Below, piece after piece: positions 1-9,100 of a stretch of DNA of 20,326 nt (position 1 is its first letter; each line of letters starts with the position of its first letter). This DNA is from an uncultured Acetatifactor sp. (GTDB taxonomy: Bacteria > Bacillota > Clostridia > Lachnospirales > Lachnospiraceae). The position numbers and the translations under genes were made by a program. The notes under the pieces were generated by a model. The model saw nothing but the letters and a program-made list of their open reading frames with translations, was not told where the DNA came from and made no database searches. Location: contig CAKRYI010000033.1 in the NCBI GenBank assembly GCA_934426825.1, forward strand, positions 1 to 20,326. The letters run 5' to 3'.

Positions 1-7
1 ACGTAAA

Positions 8-65
8 ATTACACTATATTGACAATAATTGAAAATGGTAGCAAAATAGAAAAGTGATTACACTA
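8..65 (+). repeat. 9-bp direct repeat ATTACACTA, two copies
   Basis: The word ATTACACTA occurs at 8-16 and again at 57-65, with starts 49 nt apart. The first copy lies just upstream of the candidate -35 box and the second near the expected transcription start. The second copy sits in a small dyad, AGTG-ATTA-CACT (53-64). The arrangement would suit a regulator binding both sides of the promoter, but two 9-mers in AT-rich DNA could also arise by chance. Confidence 0.35.
19..47 (+). promoter_or_regulatory. Candidate sigma-A promoter for the operon
   Basis: A perfect -35 hexamer TTGACA lies at 19-24, followed after 17 nt by CAAAAT (42-47), which matches the -10 consensus at four of six positions. 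The region is AT-rich and precedes the first gene, with no gene upstream in the window. A second -10-like box, TACAAT at 85-90, lacks a good -35 partner. The -10 element is weak, so either an activator is needed or the assignment is wrong. Confidence 0.4.
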
Positions 66-95
66 GAAAAAAATTGAGAAACTATACAATGATAG

Positions 96-111
96 TGTAT
101 CTTAAGATACA
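96..111. promoter_or_regulatory. Perfect 16-bp palindrome, candidate operator
   Basis: TGTATCTTAAGATACA is its own reverse complement over all 16 bases. It lies between the candidate promoter and the ribosome-binding site (GAGGGG, 116-121) of the phosphatase gene. An uninterrupted dyad of this size in a 5' leader is typical of a site for a homodimeric repressor. As RNA it would leave almost no loop, so a DNA-protein role is more likely than a hairpin. I do not recognise a specific regulator for it. Confidence 0.5.
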
Positions 112-130
112 TGATGAGGGGACAAATGAT

Positions 131-898
131 ATGAAATATCAAACTGCGTGGTGTACCGATGTGGGAATCAGAAAGGATACCAACCAGGATTCCGCACTGT
201 TAATGCAGGCGGAATCGGTACAGGGTTCTGTTTTGTTTGCCGTTATCTGTGATGGCATGGGAGGACTTGCCAAGGGCGAAGTCGCCAGTGCCAGTCTGAT
301 TCAGCGCTTTAGAAACTGGTTTGTCAGGGAATTTCCGCTTTTATTACAGGAAAGCGCGTTTTCTGCTGCGCTCAGCCAGTCATGGAACCGGCTGATTCAG
401 GAGCAGAACAGAGCGATTGCAGACTATGGACAGCAATTTCATGTAAATCTGGGTACTACCGTGGCGGCCCTGCTTTTGGTAGGGGATAATTACTATATTA
501 TTAATGTGGGAGATTCCCGCGTCTATCTGTTATCATCTCAAATCTATCAGCTCACTCATGATCAGACCGTAGTTCAAAAGGAAATAGATGAAGGGCGGCT
601 GACACCTGAACAGGCGGCAAGTGATCCGAGAAGCAGTGTGTTATTGCAGTGCGTCGGAGCTTCCCAGGTGGTTGCACCCGAATTCCTTGCGGGGGAAGTG
701 GAACATTCCACACGCTTTTTGCTCTGCTGTGACGGCTTCCGCCATGAAATATCCCCGCAGGAGATGTACGAAACATTATCGCGCAGTACCGCAGTGACCA
801 AGCAGGATATGGAACAGGGATTGCAGTATCTGGTGGAATTAAACAAAAACCGTAACGAAGTAGATAATATAACGGCGTTAATGATTGATGTAGAATAG
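131..898 (+). CDS. PP2C-family Ser/Thr protein phosphatase
   Basis: Soluble, 255-residue, metal-dependent Ser/Thr phosphatase of the PP2C/PrpC-Stp type, expected to reverse the activity of the kinase encoded next. Family motifs appear in order: TNQDS with D20, DGMGG (41-45), LGTT (108-111), VGDSR (126-130), LTHDQT (141-146), CDG (200-202) and DNIT (245-248). The metal-binding aspartates D20, D41, D201 and D245 are all present. The usual late SDG motif reads CDG here. Length is normal for a stand-alone bacterial PP2C, with no membrane segment. A longer reading from TTG at 74 exists, but it would run through the palindrome and add residues outside the fold. ATG at 131 follows GAGGGG (116-121) by 9 nt and starts directly at the conserved beta strand. 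The kinase starts 12 bases after the stop, so the two are very likely co-transcribed. Confidence 0.93.
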   Translation: MKYQTAWCTDVGIRKDTNQDSALLMQAESVQGSVLFAVICDGMGGLAKGEVASASLIQRFRNWFVREFPLLLQESAFSAALSQSWNRLIQEQNRAIADYGQQFHVNLGTTVAALLLVGDNYYIINVGDSRVYLLSSQIYQLTHDQTVVQKEIDEGRLTPEQAASDPRSSVLLQCVGASQVVAPEFLAGEVEHSTRFLLCCDGFRHEISPQEMYETLSRSTAVTKQDMEQGLQYLVELNKNRNEVDNITALMIDVE

Positions 899-910
899 GA
901 ATGTTACAAA

Positions 911-2635
911 ATGCTGGAAATCGGAAGTTTAATTGATGGAAAATACAAAATACTGAGTGTGGTCGGTCACGGTGGAATGAGCGTGGTTTATCTGGCTATC
1001 AATGAGCGCGCCAATAAGACATGGGCTGTAAAAGAGGTGCGCAAGGACGGGGTAAGCGACTTTGAGGTGGTGAAGCAGGGACTTATCGTAGAAACGGAAA
1101 TGCTTAAGAGCTTTGACCACCCGCATTTGCCCAGTATTATTGATGTTATTGATACGCAGGACAGTTTTATTATTGTAATGGATTATATTCAGGGCCGGTC
1201 ACTGGAGCAGGTTCTGAAAAGTTCAGACAATGCCCCTCAGAAAAAAGAGGATGTGATGGAATGGGCAAAGCAGCTCTGCGATGTGCTGGGATATTTACAT
1301 ACTCGTGAAAAGCCTATTATTTACAGGGACATGAAACCGGCGAATGTCATGCTTAAGCCGGATGGAAATGTGATGTTGATAGACTTTGGTACGGCGCGTG
1401 AGTTTAAAAGCCGCAGTGTGGCAGATACTACCTGTCTGGGGACGAGAGGATATGCGGCACCGGAGCAGTACGGAGGTATGGGGCAGACGGATGCCCGTAC
1501 CGATATTTACTGTCTGGGAGCTACCTTGTATCACCTGCTGACCGGACATTCTCCGGCGGAGCCGCCCTATGAGATTCGTCCTATCGGGGACTGGGTTCCG
1601 GAGTATAAAGGAAGCGGTCTGGAGGAAATTATCATCAAATGTACGCAGCAAAATCCGGAGGAGAGGTATCAGGACTGTGCGGAGCTGATGTACGCGCTGG
1701 AGCATGAGGAGGACAACACCCAGAAGGCACGGAGAGCAAGACAAAAGAGATGGATGACATTCATAGCAAGCTGTGTGGTATGTGTGGCAGGCGTCATTGG
1801 TATGATTGGTTTTCGTATGGGATGGAACCGGCAGATAGAAAGCAGTTATGACGCCTATATAGACAATGCCAATAATGCGATGGATCAGGAAACTGCCGTG
1901 GAATATTACACACAGGCGATAACAATGAATCCGGAGAGGGAGGATGCGTATAATGATTTGATTTCCGCACTGGACAGGGATTATCTGCTGACCGGAGATG
2001 AGAGCCGTATGCTGACAGCATCCGTCATGCACACGGAGGGCGGAAACCGTACCAGTATTGATGCTCTGAAAAGCGGAAACCGTAGTTTTTATGATGAGTT
2101 CTGTTACCGTGTGGCAAATGACTACTACTTTTTCTATGAAGGCACGGATAATCGTACGAAAGCGGCAAATTGGTATGAAAAGGTACTGGGGAGCAACAAT
2201 TTGTCCTCGCAGCAGCTTAAAATTGCGGAAAGTTTATACAAAATAGGAAATTATTATAATTCGCTTGGTTCCAATGCCAATAAATATGATTTTGTAAATC
2301 AGGGGAGTACCTATCTGGATTATTGGAAAGACCTGGTGGACATTACGGACGGCGACCTGATGGAGTCCACGGGACATGCCTATATCGTACTGGGTCTGTA
2401 TAACAATATGGCAGTGGAAATATATAATTGTGCGCCGCAGTTTAAGGCGGCAGGGGTTACACAGGAAGAAATGCAGGCGCAGCTGGACAATATTAGCACA
2501 CAGCTTAAGAATATTGTGCCGGAGGATGAGGAAGACAGTATGCTGATTGAAAAAATTACGCAGAACATATCCAAAGCGGAAACGATATTAAAAAGCGCAT
2601 TTGCCAAAGGAGCTGTACAGGGGGGAACGAAATGA
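911..2635 (+). CDS. Transmembrane Hanks-type Ser/Thr kinase with TPR-like ectodomain
   Basis: PknB/PrkC-type Ser/Thr kinase, 574 residues. The kinase domain (about 11-265) has a Gly-rich loop GHGGMSVVY (19-27), catalytic Lys41, Glu63 on helix C, the catalytic loop YRDMKPAN (138-145, Asp140), DFG (158-160), a Thr-containing activation segment (T173, T174, T178) and APE (183-185), so it should be active. Many bacterial kinases have HRD where this one has YRD. A basic stretch (272-280) precedes a single membrane span at about 282-302. The remaining ~270 residues would be outside the membrane. They are helical and TPR-like, with a recognisable repeat at about 325-355 (paired Tyr, then NP) and further Tyr/Ala-rich helices. 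There are no PASTA repeats. AGGA (897-900) precedes the ATG by 10 nt. Its stop overlaps the start of the next gene (ATGA). The substrate is unknown. Confidence 0.93.
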   Translation: MLEIGSLIDGKYKILSVVGHGGMSVVYLAINERANKTWAVKEVRKDGVSDFEVVKQGLIVETEMLKSFDHPHLPSIIDVIDTQDSFIIVMDYIQGRSLEQVLKSSDNAPQKKEDVMEWAKQLCDVLGYLHTREKPIIYRDMKPANVMLKPDGNVMLIDFGTAREFKSRSVADTTCLGTRGYAAPEQYGGMGQTDARTDIYCLGATLYHLLTGHSPAEPPYEIRPIGDWVPEYKGSGLEEIIIKCTQQNPEERYQDCAELMYALEHEEDNTQKARRARQKRWMTFIASCVVCVAGVIGMIGFRMGWNRQIESSYDAYIDNANNAMDQETAVEYYTQAITMNPEREDAYNDLISALDRDYLLTGDESRMLTASVMHTEGGNRTSIDALKSGNRSFYDEFCYRVANDYYFFYEGTDNRTKAANWYEKVLGSNNLSSQQLKIAESLYKIGNYYNSLGSNANKYDFVNQGSTYLDYWKDLVDITDGDLMESTGHAYIVLGLYNNMAVEIYNCAPQFKAAGVTQEEMQAQLDNISTQLKNIVPEDEEDSMLIEKITQNISKAETILKSAFAKGAVQGGTK

Positions 2636-3096
2636 ACGGACAATCAATGATTGAAATCTATCAGGCAGGCTTCTATGTATGTCTGGGCATTGCAGTGCTG
2701 GGGCTGGTTTTGACGATAATCTTTTTCTTTGCATTCCGGATTCCGTCCATCTGGGCATTGCGTACCGGAAGGGCGCAGAAACAGGCGGTCGGAAGCATGA
2801 GACAGGCAAGCCGCAAGGATGGCAGAATGCGTAAAGAAGAACAGGGACGGATACTGACTACGGAAGAAATGGTGGGAGCATCGGCGGAGGTTACGGCGCA
2901 GTTGGAAGCGATAACCGAAGAAATGTCCGAGGGCGGAAATCCCACAACGCTTTTGGAACAAACTGCTATGCAGGACTCCGGTGAATATGCGGTTACTATG
3001 TTATTGCAGCCACAGGAAGAGGCAAATGTGGACGGACGGTTTACTATCACACAAGAAGTTATATTGATTCACACAACAGAAATGATTCCCGAATAA
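2632..3096 (+). CDS. Small single-span membrane protein, possible kinase partner or substrate
   Basis: A 154-residue protein I cannot assign to a named family. It has a short N-terminal tail, one strong membrane span (about 12-36) and a basic stretch just after it (R36, R44, R47, K50). By the positive-inside rule the remaining ~110 residues would be cytoplasmic. This tail is polar and probably flexible. It contains two similar Thr-Leu-Leu motifs, TTLL (105-108) and TMLL (122-125), plus TTEE (76-79), and ends in a beta-like segment with HTTE (147-150). Its ATG overlaps the kinase stop codon (ATGA) and GGGGG (2621-2625) lies upstream, so translation is coupled to the kinase. Coupling and cytoplasmic threonines make it a candidate substrate or adaptor of the kinase. 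That is inference; no catalytic motif is visible. Confidence 0.8.
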   Translation: MNGQSMIEIYQAGFYVCLGIAVLGLVLTIIFFFAFRIPSIWALRTGRAQKQAVGSMRQASRKDGRMRKEEQGRILTTEEMVGASAEVTAQLEAITEEMSEGGNPTTLLEQTAMQDSGEYAVTMLLQPQEEANVDGRFTITQEVILIHTTEMIPE

Positions 3097-3162
3097 CAAT
3101 AGAAGCGGATAGAAAATACATAAGCAAAAATAGAATATATAAATTGTGAGGAAAGACAGAAG
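3097..3162 (+). other. AT-rich spacer before the giant Ig-like gene
   Basis: This 66-base gap is AT-rich and ends with the ribosome-binding site GAGGAAAG (3148-3155), 7 nt before the ATG. I see neither a convincing -35/-10 pair nor a terminator hairpin, so readthrough from the signalling genes is the simplest reading. Confidence 0.5.
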
Positions 3163-6100
3163 ATGAGAAGGAATACGAGAAGGTACAAAAGAATAGCACT
3201 TTTGTGTGCGGTTGCTTTGGTAATGTCCACGGTGGATACGCCGGTTCATTTTGTAAATGCGGGCACATTGGAGGATATGGGACAAGGTGATTCACAGGGT
3301 GAGACTGAAAACGGAGGAGAGGGCAGTGTCAGCGGAGGAGACACTGTGACGAATGGTATCACTATTCAGCCCGAATTGGAACTTGTTTTGGATGAACAGA
3401 ATGCGAACCAAAGAACAGCTACTCTGACAGCGGCATTTGATCCGGAAAATGCAACGGACAGGACGTTACTGTGGTCATCCGACAAGCCGGAAATTGTATC
3501 TGTTTCTGCGGAAGAATCAGATACGGGAACAGTGGACATCACTGCACAAGCGGTGGGAAGTGCTGTGATTACCGCAGCATTAAAAACAGATGAAAGCAAA
3601 ACAGCACAATGCAGGGTTACCGTGAAAAGTGTGCCGGTATCTGTAGGTGCTATTACGCTTAACAGCAGCAGTGACGGACAGGGAAACAGTCTGAGTGCAG
3701 ATAATATTTTGGCAACGCAGAAGGTATTCTATTTATTTGCTGCGTTAAATCCGGAGGTACAATATTGTACGGACAGCAGCATTGACTGGAGTGTGGAGAA
3801 AGGAAAGTCCTTTGTTACGCTGAATGGAAATTGTGTTACCATTCTGGATTTGCCGGAAAATGAAAATCCGGTTACATTTACCGCAAAGACGGTGAATGGC
3901 TGTACGGGTACAGTGACGGTGACGATTAAAAAGGTACGGCCGGAAATCAGATTTGAACAGCAGGCGTCTATTGAGTACGGAAATGATACTGTTTCTATTT
4001 CTGCGGGAGTTTATGACGGCAATGTTCCCGTGGCGGCAAACCTTACCTATGAGCTTGTAACCGGCGATGGGTTACTGGGCGGCGATGAGATTTCTATTGA
4101 TCCTGCGACCGGAAGAGTAAGTCCGCATAAAATGGGAAACTTTAAGGTGAAGGTGTCTTGTGGCGGTGACGGAACTTATCAGGCGGCAGTGGCGGAAAAA
4201 GAATTTCAGGTGTCCAGAAAGATGCTGAATGTTGTACTGACGGATCCTTCTGCAATCATTCAGAAGGTCAGCGACGGAACAATGGATTTGACGGAAGATA
4301 ATAAGGAGAAAATCAAATCCCTGATTGCAATTCAGGAAGGACAGGTATTAACGGGGGATACAGTGGAACTTGAGGTGACGGTTCCGGATACAACACAGTA
4401 TGACAATCTGGAGGTGTATACCGAGGATTGGGACAGCAGGAACAGTGTTGCCCTGAAAGATGTGCGGATTACTATAAAAACGGACGATGGCAAGTATTGT
4501 CTTGACACTACTGCAGTGGAGCAAGCCTCTTTGGCAGCAAGAATCACTCCCATTCCTGTATCAGACAAGGAGGTAAATTTAAAGGATAACGGGGGTGATG
4601 TGGCAATACATAACCGGACAATTATATTTAAAGGCGGAACGCGCGGAAGAAACGGGGAATATTGGTACGGAAAAGACGGAGTCCCGGTTAGCGTGACAGA
4701 GAGCGGCGTGGACCTAAGAGAGAGGAAAAATTGGTTTCTTTCAAGCTCTGTACTGGTAGATAAGAACGGTAATAAGTTTATGGAAGTGGATGGCGAAATC
4801 AATGCGTGCGTGAGACAAAACAACACCTATTACGGCTCTTATCATATTATTTGGCAAATGGATAAGACTGAACCCAGCATTACATTGACATCTGTTAAAA
4901 CTGAGGACGGAGCAGATGCAGGAGCGATGGTGTTTGACAAGAAAGTGATATACACCATAAAAGTTACGGACGTGGGTAGCGGAATCCGGGAAAAAGGAAA
5001 AGAGGGCATTGTATACGGAATCGCAAGTACAAATAATGCTTCCGGTGTTGCAACGTGGACGGAACCGTTTTCTCTGGAGGAGACACAGGATGCACAGGGA
5101 AGGTGGGTTTATACTTTCCGTGTGGAGACGGAGAGCAGCGGATACCTGTTTGTTCGTGCGACAGACTGCGTGGGCAATACCGCAATCTCCGGTGCAATCC
5201 GACCCATTATTCTGGAGAGCGATGCTCCTTCCCTTCAGGTGGAGTGTGATAATACGGAGTATCGCCAGAACCACACCGTCAGTGTGACTGCTAAAGATGC
5301 GGAGGAGGCAGGAAGCAGTCCCTATACTTACTCCGGAATTGCAAAAGTAGAATATGTTCTGGTTCAGGACGGCAACGTGGTATTTCAGACCACAGCTGAA
5401 AACGCCGCTCCGAAGGATATGAATCAGATACCCCAGAGACGGGAATTTACCCATCAACTGACCAATTTACAAAAGGGAAATGTGGGTATCTATGACGGAC
5501 AGGATTTGGACGGAAGCTATCAGTTGACGGTAACAGTATATGATAACTGCGGCAATTCCGCCAGTGATTCCTGCGAACTGTATTTTGATAATACGGCACC
5601 GGGTGCTTCTGTTTTCATGGAAAACGGTACAACAGATACCAATGGAAATTACTATTACAGGGCAGATAACTGTGACATTCGGGTTGGAATAAAGGATGCC
5701 CGGATTGCAGAGGGTGTCACCTATCAGATAACGGTAGGCGGAAAGCCGGTAGCGGAAGGAACCGTAACAGAGAATACAGAGATTCCTCTGGCAAAAGAAG
5801 AAATTGCGAAGAGTGCAGACGGTAAAGTGAAGGTTGGCGTTACCCTCACCGATAAAGCGGGAAATGTTAATACCCGGTTTAACGAAGTAACGAATTTAAA
5901 TTGCAATCAGGATAAAACAGAGGCATATTTTATCCTTGATACAAAGGCACCTATCGCAAAAGTGGAGATGGAGGGCGGAAACGCTCTGGATAATACCTAT
6001 TATTACAGAGCGGATAACTGCGGAGTTTTAATCTCCTTTGAAGACTCTGACGGAGAGAATGCTCCGGTAAGAGGCGGACAGGCACAGTATAAGGTATCCG

Positions 6101-9100
6101 TCGGCAGACAGGACGGTACAGAGTCAGAAATGGTTTTGGCTGACGGCACAAACACCATTCGTCTGGAAGCAGATGAGGTAAAGGCGTATGGAGACGGAAG
6201 CAGAACCATTACCGTGACGGCAATCGACGTTGCCGGAAATGTGATGACCGGTCTTTTGACAGCGGAGGAGGGTTCTAAAGGCGTTGTCATTGATAAAAAC
6301 AAGGCAGCCTTTGTGTTGGATACGGCTGCACCTAAGTTGACCGCTGTCAGCCTGAAAGAGACAGATTCCGGTAAAGGCGGCGCAGAGTATTACAGTAATG
6401 AGCCTCAGAATGTGTACCTGAACAGTTCTTATACGGTTACTTATACCGTGGAAGAGGACAATTACTTAAGTGATGCAGGCTATGTCAACATGGACTGGGG
6501 TGAGACAATAGCAGAGGGGGAAGCAGCAGACTGTTCTCTTGATACCAGAGATAAGGCAGCAATTACCCTGAAAGTGGATACCAGAGGAAAACAGATTGAA
6601 AATGCTCACTATTGCCCGACACTGACAGTAAAGGATAAGGCAGGAAATGTGCTGGTAAAGGATGCCTCTTTTGACAATCAGGGATACGATTACAATAACG
6701 TTACGGTGGATATCGACGGAAAAGCGACCATGGAAGTATGCCAGGTGTTGGACAATGTGGCACCGGTGCTTGACTCTGTGAAAGTGGTGAAACATACCGG
6801 TACCGTTATCCCGGATTACACAGATGCTGCTTATATCAACGGCGTATTTTCTGTTACTTACCATGTGACGGAGCAAAACTACAGCAATGAGAATGACTTG
6901 GTGATTTTTGGTGCTGACGGTTTCCATTCCATTCATCCTTCTTTTGTATCGCAGGATAAAAACGAAATTACCATGCGGGTGGAGCCGGGAGATAATCAGA
7001 ATATTGAGGGAGATACTTATATTCCTCATTTGAAAGTGACGGATAAGGCAGGAAACCATATGGTTCTGTCAGAAAATTTTGATGATGACGGAAAGGAATA
7101 TAACAGGGTCATGGTTGCGGACGGTACGGCACAGCTGGACAAAAAACTGATACTGGATACCAAAGCGCCTGTTGTAACCATCGACTATACAGAGCCCGGA
7201 ATTTCCCATTATTATGCGGAACCTGACGGAACCTATGCGTACTACAATAAAAAGTATGGCAGCCTGACGGCAAGTTATCGTGTAGAGGAAAAGAATTTTG
7301 ACAGCAGTAAAATATGGATTGGTTATTCGGAAGATGGCGGAGAGATTTCTTATAGAGAAGTAAAAGCGAACGCAAATCAGACCGATTCTCCGGATACATT
7401 GGATATTCCCATCACGGATGATATGGATGAGGTACATTATCAGTTTGCGGCATACGGAGAAGACTGCGCTGGAAATCCTGTGACGGTTGTGGACAAGCAG
7501 GCGGTAAAAGAAGCGTCTGTCATAAACAGTATTACCGCAAAAGATTGTAGTAAGGAAAACAAGTATGTGAGCAGCAGTCATAAGGTGATTGACACCGTTG
7601 CACCTACTTATACCCTGCAAATAGAGTCCTCCGGTTCTGTCAATCGTGGGTTAGATACTGTCCATGGAAACCGCTATTACTTTAACAGCGGATTTCAGGT
7701 AAAAATTGCCGTCAATGTGGATGAATATGTGGGAGACCGCATTTTTATCCGCCGGGCTTATGTGGCGGGAAGTGAGACAGTGGACAGCAGTGCTGTTGCG
7801 ATAGACAGACAGGAGCAGTTTACTACAAGATTAAACAGTGATACCAATGTATATACGGATGTGGTGAATGCCGGGGATGGTGTATACCGCTATCAGATAT
7901 ATGGAACGGACCGCGCAGGTAATTCTTTAACCTGTACCGGAAACAGTGGAAATGTAGAGGCGGGCGCATTGCCTGTTAGCGGACAGGAAGACGAGTCAGT
8001 TTCCGACCTGAGTGTTCCTGTTGTGCTTGACACTGTAAAACCCCAGGTGAGTGTCAGGGTAAACGAAATAATGGAGGACAGGACTTTAGGAGACTGCTTC
8101 TATCAGGGAACGCTGACGAGAGAGGAGAAGTACGAGCAGGGAGTAAATCAGCCATACCGTAGCAAGACAAAGGCACAGGCAGTGGTGACCGGTTCGGATT
8201 TTTCGCCTATAAAACTGAATTATACATTTGAGTCCAGTAATTCGGCGGCAGGAAACCGTAATGTGGTGTATAACAGCGGGGAATTTATCAAGAATGATTC
8301 CCAGACTATTGACTGGAACGGACAGCAGACAGTCAGAATGATGCAGCTTACGGCAACAGACCTTGCGGGAAATACCGCTACTGCGGCAAACTCCTATAAT
8401 GGGGCGGTAAGTACCAAAATGTATCTTGATGTAGACGCACCGAATCAGGATGAATTAGCACCCGGTGTGCAGATACAGTTAAACGGAGCAAATTCCGGCA
8501 CCACCAGAGGCGGTGTATATGGAACGGACGGACTGCCTTTGTATGCGGGGGATGTGACTGCGCAGGTGAAGATTTCCGATTTGAACAAGGAACAGCAGTC
8601 ATCCGGACTGTACAAAGTCTATTATAAGGTGGAGGTTGCCGGTCAGGACTGGACACAGCGGAATGTGGTCGGCATCACCAGCAGAACAGACAGCGGAATC
8701 AGCCCGGAGATTGGAAACGGTGTGATATATTACGGAACATCCGGTGTTGGGGCAGAACTTTCCGCAGATGAAGTATTGACTTATACGGACAATCTGACCT
8801 TTACTTTCCGTTCGTCCGACTTTAACTACAATGATGTGAGACTGACGGTGTGGGCGGAGGACAACTCCGGCAATAAAATGCAGTCGGCAAACTATATCAC
8901 CAGAGCGTTCGGTATAGATGTTACGGCACCCAAGGTGAAAGTGGTATATGACAATAACGATGTCAAAAATGAAAAATACTTTTTGGCAGACAGAGTTGCA
9001 ACTATTGTGGTGACAGAACGTAACTTTAACGAAGCGGAGACAAAAATTACTACCGAGCAGGAAGCAGTTATCAGCGGTTGGGAGCATGCAGCAGGCGGCG

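Noticed and set aside
74..130. Longer phosphatase start at TTG 74
   Set aside because: The added 19 residues are outside the PP2C fold, cross the palindrome and lack a ribosome-binding site, while ATG 131 has GAGGGG at ideal spacing.
1295..2032. 245-codon antisense open frame opposite the kinase gene
   Set aside because: The kinase motifs on the + strand are unambiguous. The antisense product is Cys/His/Arg-rich with no family pattern, typical of a shadow frame.
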